Shown here one piece after another: positions 48,701-58,505 of a stretch of 64,000 bases of DNA (position 1 is the stretch's first letter; the number at the start of each line of letters is the position of its first letter). Location of the stretch: contig NC_088305.1 in NCBI RefSeq assembly GCF_032854445.1, positions 6,763,606 to 6,827,605 of the forward strand. The letters are read 5' to 3'. The DNA comes from Liolophura sinensis. Its lineage: Eukaryota > Mollusca > Polyplacophora > Chitonida > Chitonidae. The translations under genes were made by a program, and so were the position numbers. The notes beneath the pieces are model-generated. The model was not told the DNA's origin, did no database searches, and was given only the letters and a program-made list of their open reading frames with translations.

Positions 48701-51700
48701 GGTACATCATGTGACCTTTATGCATGGGTGTGACGCGTGTATTTTACGTAACTGGTACGGCGCACTGAGTGAAACATGTGTACGTGGCTGGTTTAATGTA
48801 CTTATAACTTTGTACAGATTGCGTCATTACAAATTTATATTGTGATAGCCATCCATTGTATTTCACAATACTATAAAGGTAAATCATATTTATCCTCATG
48901 ATACCTTTAACATATAAATTATAATATATTTTTTGCTTACTTAAAACAAGCATAAACACATATCTATGATGTTTTTATTGCTTTGTTTTTTATGAACATA
49001 CGTTGATGACATAAAATGTTCATTTTATTTTAACTATTTACGCGCAGAATCGACACCCATTTAGAGAAATGGATTGGTTTCATCCAAGACAAGGAGAGCG
49101 ACGTGGAAACACTCAGACGGTCCGTGGAAGAGGAACGTGTGACCCCTAGATATCTGCGCGTGTCAGAATGTTCCACGGGTCAGGTAGGGTAACATGCAGG
49201 ATAACATCGCTACTCCATATTATGTTAATATGTCTCTCACATTTTGAAAATCAGCCGATGATCTGATTGCACTTTTGATTCGATCTTCTCGCAGACTGAT
49301 AACATGCTGGTTTCAAAAATAGCCATTTTGTCGATAGATAATAGAGGTAGATGCATTATTACCTGTTCATTAGTTTAATTCTGGTTGTGTGTTATGGAAC
49401 GTTTACATAAAGGCATCATCTGTGGTTTAGTTACGTGTAGTATGGAAAATTATGGGCCATGTTGGTATTTATAGAGCGTATTGTGGTTTTAATGGAAGAC
49501 TGTGTGTTCAGTGCGCTGTATATTGTCAGTCGACGTCATGTGTTGTAATAGTAAACCGTTCGAATACACGTTTCCAAACAATTTGTGTTACTCCGTGACC
49601 ACTTACTGTGACATATGCGTCATATGTATCGGACTTGGACATTCTAGTTCACATGAAGGGAGCAACATTTAGGCGATACTATGGCGTATATATTGACAAC
49701 TTAAGTAAACAAGGAATTGCTGAAAATAAAATTTCCCATAATAGCCCAATGCAATTGTGGCGGAGAGCCATACTGAGTTTTACGTTGTATATTTCGATTA
49801 AACCAATCACTCCTTTGTTTCATTTCTTTGTAGCTAGATTTTAATGCTAAAAGCAAAAGATATTATTTCTGGCTATACTCATTCATATTGCCGTCTGATA
49901 TCATGTTTACCGCAGTTACAGCTTTCGTTTAATGAATGTGAGAATCAGCTGAGCTCTGTAGTGCTGTAAATGTGTAAATTTTTGTTGCTCCGTATTACTT
50001 TACAGACTGTAGCTCAGGGAGAAGGTTTGTACCTGTGTGACATATGGTTGCTCCTCTTTACTTTATAGACTGTAGGTCAAGAGAGATTCTTATACCTGTG
50101 TGTCTTATTTTTGTTCCTCTCCATTTACAGACCGTAGCTTGGGAGAAAATTCTTTGCCTGTATGACTTATGGCTACTGTTCATCACTTCACAGACTGTAG
50201 TTCAGAAGAGTGTCGTGTACCCGTGTGACCTATTGTTGTTTCTCTCCACTTTGGAGACTGTAGGTTAGGGCGAGTCCCGAATCTGTGTGAGGTATTGTGG
50301 CTCCTCTTCAGTTTACAGACCGTAGCTGAGGTGGAAATCCTGTACCTGGGCGAATTATTGTTGTCATTTACTTTACAAACGATAGGTTATGAAGGAGTCC
50401 TTTACCTCTGTGACTTATTTTTGCTCCTCTCCACTTTTGAGACTGTGGGTTAGACGGGAGTCTACACATAAACCTGGGTGACTTATTTTGGATTTTACTT
50501 CCTCTACAGATTGTACGTCAGGAAGTGGGGGGGGGGGGGGGGAGTCCAGTACTTATTGTTGCACCTTTTCACATTGTAAACTGTATTTCAGGGGGGAGTC
50601 TGTACATGTACCTTTGAGACTGATTTTGCTCCTTTTTACATTACAGACTGTAGGTCAATACGGAGCCCTGTACCTGTATGACTATTTGTGGCTCATCTTT
50701 ATTGTTGCTCCTCTCCACTTTATAATATTGTTGCTCATCTTCACATTACTGACTATATCAGGGGAAGGTCATGTACCTGTGTGACTTATTGTTGCCCCTC
50801 TTCACTGTGTAGAATGTAGCTCAAAGGAGAGTTCTGTACCTGTGTAACGTATTGTTGCTCCTCTTCACTTTACAGACTGCAGATCAGGGCGGAGTCCTCT
50901 GCCTGTGTGACTCAGTGTTGCTCTTTTCCACTTTACAGACTGTAGGTGAGGGGAGTCCTGTACCTTTGGAACTTATTGTTGCTCCCATTGTAGATTGTGG
51001 GTCATGCGGAATCCTGTACCTGTGTGCCTTATTGTGTCTCCTCTTTACTTTACAGACTGTAAGTCGAGAGAGATTCCTATACCTGTGTGATTTATTTTTG
51101 CTCCTCTTAATTTACAGACTGTAGTTTGGGAGAAAATTCTTTGCCTGTGTGACTAATGCTTACTGCTCATCAATTTACAGGCTGTAGGCCAAGAGGAAGT
51201 CCTGTGTCTGTGCGACGTAGTGTTGCTCCTCTCCCACCTTAGAGGCTGTAGGTCAGGGCGGAGTCCTGTATCCGTGTGGCTTATTGTTGCTCCTCTTCAC
51301 TTTACAGACTCTAGGCAGAGGGGGAATCATGTACCTTTATGACATATTGTTACTCCTCTTCACTTCACAGACTCTAGGCAGAAGGGGAGTCATGTACCTT
51401 TAGGACATATTGTTGCTCCTCTTCACTGTAGGTCAGGGGGATGTCTGCACATGTACCTGTGTGTACCTTTTTGCAACTTTTTACTTCACAGGCTGTAGGT
51501 CAGGGGGAGTCCTGTACCTGTATAAACTTTTGTTGCTCCTCTGTACTTTACAGGCTGTAGGTCAACAGAGAGTCTTATACCTGTAAGGTTTACTGTGCTC
51601 CTCTCGACTTTAGAGACTGTAGGTCTGGGGGAAGTCCTGTACCGGTGTGAATTATTATTGATCATCTTCACCTTAGAGACTGTAGTTCAAGAGGGAGTCC

Positions 51701-54700
51701 TGCACCTGTGTGACTTTTTGTAACCCCTCTTCACTGTGCAAAATGTAGTTCAAAGGAGAGTTCTGTACCTGTATAACGTATTTTATCATCACTTATTATA
51801 TCATCACTTTACAGGCTGTAGTCCAAAAGGAAGCCCTGTACCTGTGCGATGTTGTGTTGCTCCTCTCCCACCTTAGGGACTGTAGGTCAGGGCGGAGTCC
51901 TGTACCCGTATGAACTATTGTTGCTCCTCTTCACTTCACAGACTGTGGGTGAAGGAGGAGTCGTGTACCGTGTGGAGGTGTCCGTGTGAATTATTTTTGA
52001 TCATCTTCACTTTAGAGACCTGAGTGACTTATTGTTGCTCTTCTTTACTTTACAGACTGTAGGTCGAGGGGGGGGGGGGTATAAACCTGTGTGACTTATT
52101 GCTGGTGTTATTTACTTTACAGACTGTAGGTCAAGGGAGAGTCCTGGACCTATGTTACTTATTGTTGCTCCCCTTCGCCTTTAGGCTGTAGGTCAAGGTG
52201 GAATCTGTACGTTTACCTCTGTGACTGATTGTTGCTCCTCTGAATTTTACAGATTGCAGGTCAGGGGGTGTCCTACACTTGTGTAACTCGTTTTCGCTTC
52301 TCTCCCCTGATCCTCCTTAGGGGGGCTGTACCTTTGAAATTTACTGCTACTTCTCTTCACTTTACAGTTTGTATGTCAGAGGGGAGTCTACAGATGTACC
52401 TTTGTTGCTTATTGTTGCTCCACCTCACTTTACAGACTGTGTGTCTGCAGATGTACATGTTTGACTTAGTTTTGCTTCTCTTCACTTCACAGACTATAGA
52501 TCGAGAGGGGGGGGGGGGCTGTCCCTGTGTAACGTACTGCTACTCCTCTTCACCCTACAGACTATACATGTAGATCAAGGGTACTGTAACCATGTGATTT
52601 ATTGTTGCTTCTCTTTAATTAAGCTAATACCCCAAGTGATATAAGACACTAAATCAGCACTGTTTTGTTACTTGTGCTGTTTTGACATACTGAACGCACC
52701 ATGTACATGTGTGACTTGTTTCTTCTGTTCACTTTACAGTCCACATTCCCCAAAAAGAAGTGTTTTCCTACCCTGTCATCCAGTGCTACAATGTTTGGGA
52801 CCGGGGCCTTTTCTGCTTCAGACACGACTCCATCGAACCGCGTGGACTATCAAAAAGGTATTTGTTACAAAGTGTATCTTCACTACATTTATGTATCATG
52901 TATTTATTTATTTATTTGATTGGTGTTTTACGCCTACTCAAAAATATTTCACTTATACAACGGCGGCCAGCATTATGGTGGGACGAAACCGGGCAGAGCC
53001 CGGGGGAAACCCACGACCATCCGCAGGTTTCTGCCAGACCTTCCCACGTACGGCCGGTGAGGAAGCCAGCATGAGCTGGACTTGAACTCACAGCGACCGC
53101 ATTGATGAGAGACTCCAGGGTGTATCATTTAACATTTGAAGTACATAGTATGGACCAAAATATAAAGTTGCTCCTGTTTATAGTACTTAATACCCTCCTA
53201 GCTTGTCACTGGGTTTTGTCAGTGTTAAAACAGGAGGCTGGTCATTTATTTAAAATGGACGGGGATTGTCTCTGAGATGCCCACAGCTTCATCTACCCGT
53301 AAACTTCATTACCATTGTGTAAGTGAAATCTTCTAAATTATGTTGAAAAATACATGTAGCAATGACACTAAGAAGCAAGCACTAGCGTGTTTCAGGTAAA
53401 ACATCTTGTTGACTTGTTCACTGTCCACAAGGAGGATCTCACACGAGTGGCCATTGCATATTAAATGAATCAGTCAGTTGCTTAATATAGAGAAGCAATG
53501 ATCATAGGTACATGTATCAGACTTTGTTTATCTCATGCCTGAAGTCTGAAAGTCTCGAGAAAAAAGATTTAATTCACAGGTTGGTGAACATGGACTCATC
53601 ATGATTACAACATACTCAAAGTTAATTCCTCCGCAACGATAAAATAGATCAGTCGGAAATTTTATATTTACATCAGGAATACCACTTAAGTGCATGTAGA
53701 GTTCAATGTTGAATATATAAAACGTCGTCGTCATATGACTGAAAAATTGTTAAAACGTACGACGCTATACACCAGGCTCTCGCACTCAGTGTATAGCAAG
53801 TATTGCAGCTCGTCGTCTTTAGCTGCAAATAACAGGAATAACAATTATCGTCGTGTCCTCAGTGTCATATCTCCTGGGACACTATGGGCTATCTCCCTTG
53901 ATGGGGGAGCTGTTGCTAAGAACAAAAATCGTGGATGACTTATTTTACAATATGATTCAAAGACGCTACAAGTAGTGAGCACATTCATTTAAGCCTACAC
54001 GTATGCTAAAAAATCTAGCGTTTAGCCTTCAGCTGTGTTCTTGTTCATTAATTATCAGACTGTGGTTTTTTATGTTCTTGTTTAAACGAATCTTTTTTCT
54101 TACTGTTAGAAGTTAGATGACCATACGAGTGGTGACCATGTTAAAGTGACGCCTTTTCAAATGTTTACCGCTGATTGTTAAAAGAAAAGGCAACAAGAAA
54201 TATAAGCTTGACAGTTCTATGGGAAGGAAGTGGGCACAGACAAACTAAGACTTTCTAACATGCTTGATACATATAAATTAGCCTTAAATCGGAAAGTATT
54301 ACGCCGCCATGAGATTCCCCAAGTTAAAGCAATCAGAAACACCTTGTTGTGTCACTTGTAGCTCTGTGTGCATGTACATAAGGCTAAATGGGATAACAGC
54401 CTTCGGGTGATGTTAAGGAAAACCACGCCACAATACTACTAAACAGTACACGTTTTAAACTAAAGTTATCAATAGATTTATATATTTGGTCTAGTTTCTT
54501 AAAAAAGTACTTGCTTGCACATCATCAAATTGAAGAAAACAAAATTATAGCGAGCGTGACGAGTAAAAACTATTTGACAATAGTTAAACTGCTTAAGGTA
54601 ACGATTTATATTGGATTTACAGGTTCGTATTGCGGTAAGCTACAGCCCAAGTATACTTATAGCCACGGGCTGTCAGTTGACAGCAAACAAACTTACAAAT

Positions 54701-57700
54701 GGTATTAAAGCGATAGCGTAGAACATTAATTCCTTGACACTTGATCAGTTTGGGAATTGTCCTTGGGATTATTGACCTGAAACGTCCTTGATTGACGGGT
54801 GGTACACGAATGTCTGCTTTTACGCATACACCTGTAAATTCCTAGCGGCGAGCTCTTTGGTTGTCTTGCTACCAAATCTAAGTTTTGTCAGTTTTGTTCA
54901 AAACCATTTTGAAAAGCGGGGCATACATGTATATCACAGAACAGTACTTTATATGTTATGCTTGTTTGCTATATTGTTATTTTTTTTCTTACTTTTCTGC
55001 GTTTAACGTTTTCCACCATCTGGCACATCTGATAAATTATCGGTAAAGAAACTAGAGTAGTGAGTGGTAGTGAAGGACAGTACAGTATGCTAAACTGGAC
55101 AATGTTATCACCTCCGATGGCAGTTTACTTAAAACAACTAGCAATCTGCCTCCTAATGTTAGCAGTGCCTCTGTTCTAGGGCAGCGCATGGCGACCAGAC
55201 CGAGTGGGGGCCTGGTTGGGTCGGCTGCATCTGCGACAACACCGATTCGGGGCCTGTTTGGATCTGCTACAGTCGAAACAACAACTGGTGGGGGTCTGTT
55301 TGGATCTGCAACCACGGCTAGTGGAGACCTGTTTGGATCTATTGCAGCCGCCACAATGGCTAGTGATCTGTTTAGATCTACTACGACTGCAAGAGAAAGT
55401 ATTGAGGCCCCGTTTGGATCTGCCACAACTGCAAAAACAGCTGGTGGTGGCCTGTTTGCAACAACTGTTAGTCCGGGCCTGTTTGGATCTAACACTTCAG
55501 CGGGAACAGTTAGCGGTAATCTGTTTGGACATGCTAGAATGGCAACAACAGCTAATTTTGGCTTGTTTGGATCGGCTGCAATAACAGCAACATCAGCTAG
55601 TGGGTGTATGTTTGGATCTGCTAAAACTACAACAGCTGATGGGGGTCTCTTTGGAACTCATGCAGTATCTTCAAGAGCTGATGGCTTTGGTACTGGCTCG
55701 TCGGGTGGGCTCTTTGGAACGAGCAAAACAAGCAGTTCTACGGGTGTAGTTTTTGGGCCTAACACAGCAGGTTTATTTGATGCCAACCCCACACCTCCCA
55801 CTAGCGGAGCGGTGTTTGGAGCAAAGGTCAGCAGTCCCAGTCCAGCAGTGTTTGGCTCCAACCCAGGGTGTTCTTCTGTAGGCTTTGGAGCCAGCAGATG
55901 TGGGAGTGGCTCAGCCAATTCGGGTTTCCTTGGTGAACTAGGAGTCAAGCTAAATGCAGAAAACGCATCTCAAAATGTCCTTAGACCTCCAACCTTTCGC
56001 ATCCCTTCTACCAGTTCAGGTAGGCTCATTATTGCTGTTAAGGTTGAACTAAGCTGTTCTAAACAATCTGTTTTATCTTGTTTTCAATTTCCATCCAACT
56101 TTGATAAAAAGAGAGGCTTCATATTCTATTAAAAGATCATCAAAGAAATCTTCAAAATGAGAAATAAAATGTCTGTCTACTTATATTTTCGGATGTAAAA
56201 TGCAAAATAAAAAACATTTGTACGTTTATGTCAACTGATTTCAATTTGTTCATTACAGCCAACCTCTTTGGCAGCCAGGGGTCTGCTGTTGGATCGTCAA
56301 CAAGGGCAACGTCCAGTGGATTTGAGTCCGACAATGGCTCTGGTGAATTTACGTCAGCAGGACCCAGTGTTGCAACTACTGGTTTTGCGTGTAATACCGA
56401 AACCAGATTTGGTGTCAGTCCTCATACCAAATGTAAGTTCAAGCAATCTTCATTCATAGTACACGTTCCTTTAATCTATGTACAGCCACAGTCTACCTTT
56501 TACTGCAGACCGTCCAAAATTTCTAAATTCGAAAGTTCACCATACCTGATGATCCAGGGAATCAGATGTACACTTATGTACAGTAGGCCCACAGCCAAGC
56601 CTTCCCTGTAAATCTCCTCAAATCTCAGAAGTTCACCACACCCAATTATTCAGGAAATCGAATGTACACACATGTACATTAAAACCACAATCTAGCTTTC
56701 CCTGTAAATTTCCAGAGATCTCAGACGTTCTCTACACCCTATTCTCTAGGGAATCATATGTACACACATGTACATTAGAACCACAGTCTAGCTTTCCCTG
56801 TGAACTTCCAGAGATCTCAGACGATCTCTACACGCTGTTCTCCAGGGAATCATATGTACACACATGTACTGTAGAACCACAGTCTAGATTTTCCTCTAAG
56901 CCTCCACACATCTCAGAAGTTTTCCACATCCAATGATCTAGGGAATCAGATGTATAGTCATAAGCAGTACAACCACAGTCTAGTTTTCTCTATTGGCTTA
57001 GACAAATGTCAGAAGTTTAAACACCCAATAATCCAAGGAATAATGTGTACATACATGTACAGTAGAACCACAGTCTAGCATTCCTTGCAAACCTCCACAG
57101 ATCTTAGAAATTCTCCACACCCTATGCTTTGGGGAATCAGATGTACCCACATGTTCAGAGGAAGCACAGCCTTGATTTCCCTTTAAACATCCACAGATAT
57201 TAAAAGTCCTCCAGACCAATCATCCAGGGAATAAGATGAACACACATGTACAGTAGAACCACAGTCTAGCTTTCCTTGTAAAACTTCACAGATCTCAGAA
57301 GTTCACCACACCCAATAATCCGGGTAATCACATGTACATATATGTGCAGTGGATCCACTGTCTAGCTTTCTCTGTAAACCTCCAAATATCTCACAAATTC
57401 TCCACATCCCATGATGTAGGGCATCAGATGTACACACATGTACAGTAAAAGCACAGTGTAGATTTCCCTGTTAACCTTTACAGATCTTAGACGCTCTCCA
57501 CACCCACGGATCAACGCAATTAGATGTACAATTATCCAGGGAATAGAATATACAGACATGTACAGTACTACGACAGTCTAGCTTTTCTCTGCTAACCGCC
57601 CCATATTTTAGAAGTTCACATCCAATCATCCAGGGGATTCGTTCAGGGAAACAGATGTACACACATGCACATTACAGCTGCAGTCTAGCTTTCCCTGTAA

Positions 57701-58505
57701 AACTTCGCAGATATCAAATGTTATCCATACCTAATGATCAAGGACATCAGATGTACACACATGTTCATTAGAACCACGATCTAGCTTTCCCTGTAAAACT
57801 CCATAGATCTCAAACGTACTCCACATCCTGTCATCCAGGGGACCGTATGTACACACATGTACAGTGGAACAACAAGGGTCAGCAGTCCTAGTACAGCGGT
57901 GTTTGGCTCCAACCCAGGGTGTTCTTCTATAAACTTTGGAGCCAGATGTGGACGTGGGTTTCGTTTCTGCAGTGGCTCAGCCAATTCGAGTTTCTTTAGT
58001 GAAGTAGGAGGCAAGCTAAATGCAGAAAACGCATCTCAAAATGTCCTTAGACCTCCAACCTTTCGCAGCCCTAATATTAGTTTAGGTAGGTTTAAGCTGA
58101 TTATAGCTGTTAGGGTTAAACTAAACCGTTGCAAACAATTTGTTTTGTCTTGTTTTCATTTTCTGTCCAACTTTGATAAAAAGAGAGGTTTTGTATCCTA
58201 TTACAAGATCATCAGAGAAGAAATCTTCAAAATCAGAAATAAAATATCTGTCTACTTACATTTTCGGATGTAAAATGTAAAAAAAGATATTTGTACGTTT
58301 ATGTCAACTGATTTCAATTTGTTCATTACAGCCAACCTCTTTGGCAGTCAGGGGTCTGCTGTTGGATCGTCAACAAGGGCAACGTCCAGTGGATTTGAGT
58401 CCGACAATGCCTCTGGTGGATTTACCTCAGGAGGACCCAGTGTTGCAACTGCTGGCTTTGCGTGTAATACCGAAGCCAGCTTTAGTGTCAGTCCTCATAC
58501 CAAAT
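42463..58505 (+). CDS. TRIM-like RING / coiled-coil / FG-repeat protein gene (3' end not in window)
   Basis: Predicted join of 42463-42795, 43173-43268, 43909-44139, 45045-45067, 49048-49183, 52740-52857, 55180-56019 and 56259-56432, with 58332-56432-like copy 58332-58505 as a further or alternative exon. All introns used are GT-AG and every junction keeps frame (intron phases 0, 0, 0, 2, 0, 1, 1, 1). About 650 residues are seen: RING finger (residues 8-52), helical linker and coiled coil (about 75-275), short basic linker with PKKK, then a Ser/Thr/Gly/Ala-rich tail with about 18 FG motifs. RING domains recruit E2 enzymes for ubiquitin transfer and TRIM coiled coils dimerise; FG tails in nucleoporins bind transport receptors. 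The combined role is inference. B-box and PRY-SPRY, usual in TRIM proteins, are not found. I know no named gene with this order. Confidence 0.8.
43173..43268 (+). CDS. Exon 2: coiled coil, 96 nt
   Basis: Acceptor TTTGTTTCTCCAG|G and donor AAAG|GTCTGT bound exactly 32 codons, starting ETLTEKVKECEKTKTRI. A 96-nt exon at this place, beginning the coiled coil in phase 0, is a standard feature of TRIM genes. Confidence 0.87.
43909..44139 (+). CDS. Exon 3: coiled coil, 231 nt
   Basis: Acceptor TTCTCTCTATTCCAAAG and donor GAAG|GTGAGA bound 77 codons in phase 0. The product starts KKKRLMLEEIEAAYFKAL and includes LLVEKQAEIDRIIESSK, a heptad-bearing helix rich in Glu, Lys and Leu. The length of 231 nt equals that of the second coiled-coil exon of vertebrate TRIM genes. 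Confidence 0.9.
44550..44895. repeat. 26-bp hairpin minisatellite in intron 3
   Basis: About 12 units of GTTGTCACAAGCTGATGACA plus ACATAC. Each unit carries a perfect 7-bp inverted repeat (GTTGTCA / TGACAAC) around an 8-base loop, so the array could fold as a string of hairpins on either strand. Confidence 0.88.
45045..45067 (+). CDS. Exon 4: 23-nt microexon
   Basis: A strong acceptor (ATTTTTTTCTTTTGATAG) and a near-perfect donor (CAAG|GTAAGTG) bound 23 nt coding EITQSRT plus two bases of an Arg codon. It was found by phase: exon 3 ends in phase 0, while the coding frame of exon 5 needs two bases from before. A 23-nt exon at this point is a known TRIM feature, which supports the call strongly. 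Confidence 0.85.
45180..45745. repeat. 23-bp minisatellite in intron 4
   Basis: About 20 units of the type CTTTCTCACACGGATGCAAT plus ACG. It begins about 110 bp after the 23-nt microexon and is diverged. The start also has a longer duplicated piece: GAATGCACATTCTGAAAGGG at 45247 resembles GAATGCACTTTCTAAAAGTC at 45154. The plus-strand frames here are repeat artefacts. Confidence 0.85.
46088..46182 (-). mobile_element. SINE S2, 3' fragment in intron 4
   Basis: Minus-strand (ATTT)n tail followed by TTGGTGTTTTACGCTGTATT and diverged body to about 46182. The 5' two-thirds are missing. Confidence 0.7.
46330..47620. repeat. About 41-bp minisatellite in intron 4
   Basis: About 31 units with the words CATTCC, GAGACAGACAGCAGTGTGGA and AGTTGCATTTGTAC. 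Spacing varies by one to three bases, so reading frames shift and many short frames with Cys, Leu and Ser runs appear on both strands. None is a gene. Confidence 0.9.
48048..48386 (+). pseudogene. Tyrosine-recombinase-like C-terminal fragment
   Basis: From an acceptor-like TCTTTCTTTCAG at 48036-48047 the frame reads through KSWYGNQTMGHKTNGSTMSD and KLNRRYTNHCVRATTVTVLA to VTSQRNESNVRSYI and stops at 48384-48386. The HCVR (H-x-x-R) box and the final Tyr match the catalytic end of tyrosine recombinases of the Crypton-like or DUF3504 type known from many invertebrate genomes. The usual second box, SGHR, reads SQR here, so the catalytic His is lost. The N-terminal part is missing. It sits in intron 4 on the same strand as the host gene, probably as a transposon relic; use as an alternative last exon is possible but unproven. 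Confidence 0.6.
48400..49047. other. Intron 4, last part: no feature
   Basis: AT-rich intronic sequence up to the acceptor of exon 5. The short frames here do not resemble proteins. Confidence 0.5.
49048..49183 (+). CDS. Exon 5: end of coiled coil, 136 nt
   Basis: Acceptor ACTATTTACGCGCAG and donor CAG|GTAGGG. With the two bases of exon 4 it codes an Arg followed by IDTHLEKWIGFIQDKESDV and a further charged stretch ending CSTGQ, in phase 0. In phase 0 from its own first base the exon would hit a stop, so the microexon is needed. Confidence 0.85.
49184..49980. other. Intron 5, first part: no feature
   Basis: Ordinary intronic sequence before the 62-bp array. The frame at 49608-49844 has no recognised domain. 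Confidence 0.5.
49985..52739 (+). repeat. 62-bp minisatellite of splice-acceptor-like units (intron 5)
   Basis: About 44 units with the words TGTACCTGTGTGACTTATTG, TTGCTCCTCTTCACTTTACA and GACTGTAGGTCAGGGGGAGT. Each unit contains a pyrimidine-rich tract ending in TTTACAG, that is, an acceptor-like site in the direction of transcription. The last unit (CATGTACATGTGTGACTTG... TTCACTTTACAG) leads straight into exon 6 at 52740. Poly-G runs of up to 17 lie near 50528, 52070 and 52507. Confidence 0.92.
52740..52857 (+). CDS. Exon 6: basic linker and first FG motif, 118 nt
   Basis: Acceptor TTCTTCTGTTCACTTTACAG and donor AAAAAG|GTATTT. It codes STFPKKKCFPTLSSSATMFG then TGAFSASDTT and ends in YQK plus one base of a Gly codon. 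PKKK may be a weak nuclear localisation signal. This exon ties the coiled coil to the FG tail in frame. Its acceptor is the last unit of the 62-bp array upstream. Confidence 0.8.
52900..53120 (-). mobile_element. SINE S2, full length, with target duplication, in intron 6
   Basis: Complete minus-strand copy from the (ATTT)n tail through TTGGTGTTTTACGCC, GGCGGCCAGCATTATGGTGG and CACGTACGGCCGG to the tRNA-like head (GGACTTGAACTCACAGC). The 8-bp TGTATCAT flanks it at 52892-52899 and 53121-53128. It begins 43 bp after the donor of exon 6 and is antisense to the gene. Confidence 0.9.
53129..55179. other. Intron 6, remainder
   Basis: Ordinary AT-rich intron. A SINE fragment of the 1-332 group is recognisable at about 53725-53760 (TATGACTGAAAAATTGTTAA). 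No exon-like stretch in phase 1 was seen. Confidence 0.5.
55180..56019 (+). CDS. Exon 7: FG-repeat domain, 840 nt
   Basis: Acceptor GCCTCTGTTCTAG|GG completes the Gly codon of exon 6; donor TTCAG|GTAGGC leaves one base. It codes about 280 residues with roughly fifteen FG dipeptides, mostly GLFGS, LFGT, MFGS, VFGS or VFGA, spaced 10-25 residues apart in Ser/Thr/Ala/Gly-rich spacers with few charges (for example GGLFGSATTASGDLFGS). This is the composition of FG-nucleoporin tails, which bind karyopherins and are often O-GlcNAc modified. The DNA repeats too (CTGTTTGGATCTGC). The end (VKLNAENASQNVLRPPTF) is not FG-like. Confidence 0.85.
56259..56432 (+). CDS. Exon 8: FG-bearing, 174 nt, symmetric
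   Basis: Acceptor TTTGTTCATTACAG and donor AAAT|GTAAGT. Joined to exon 7 it codes ANLFGSQGSAVGSSTRATSS and ends TRFGVSPHTK plus one base. Both ends are in phase 1, so it can be skipped or repeated without changing frame. A near-identical copy lies at 58332-58505. Confidence 0.85.
56450..57870. repeat. 96-bp satellite, diverged block 1
   Basis: About 15 units with the words CCACAGTCTAGCTTTCCCTG, TAAACCTCCACAGATCTCAG, AAGTTCTCCACACC and GGGAATCAGATGTACACACA. It starts within 60 bp after the donor of exon 8 and runs into the duplicated end of exon 7. Confidence 0.9.
57876..58085 (+). pseudogene. Duplicated 3' part of exon 7 (7')
   Basis: Matches 55826-56019, starting at GGTCAGCAGTCC, and stays open (VSSPSTAVFGSNPGCSS, then SINFGARCGRGFRFCSG and VGGKLNAENASQNVLRPPTF) to the same donor position (TTTAG|GTAGGT). 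Its left end is fused to the satellite and I find no acceptor in the right phase, so it may not be spliced in. Relative to exon 7 it carries in-frame changes only, including a few added codons. Confidence 0.65.
58332..58505 (+). CDS. Duplicated exon 8 (8'), 174 nt
   Basis: Same length, same acceptor (TTTGTTCATTACAG), same donor (AAAT|GTAAGT) and same phases as exon 8, with a few substitutions (SFSVSPHTK for RFGVSPHTK). It can follow exon 8 in frame or replace it. All changes leave the frame open, so it is probably used or very young. Confidence 0.7.

Noticed and set aside
52672-53085. 137-codon plus frame over exon 6 and the SINE
   Set aside because: It is out of frame with exon 6 and its second half is antisense SINE.
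57876-58085. Exon 7' as a certain coding exon
   Set aside because: No acceptor with the phase needed after exon 8 was found at the fused left boundary, so it is listed as a partial duplicate only.
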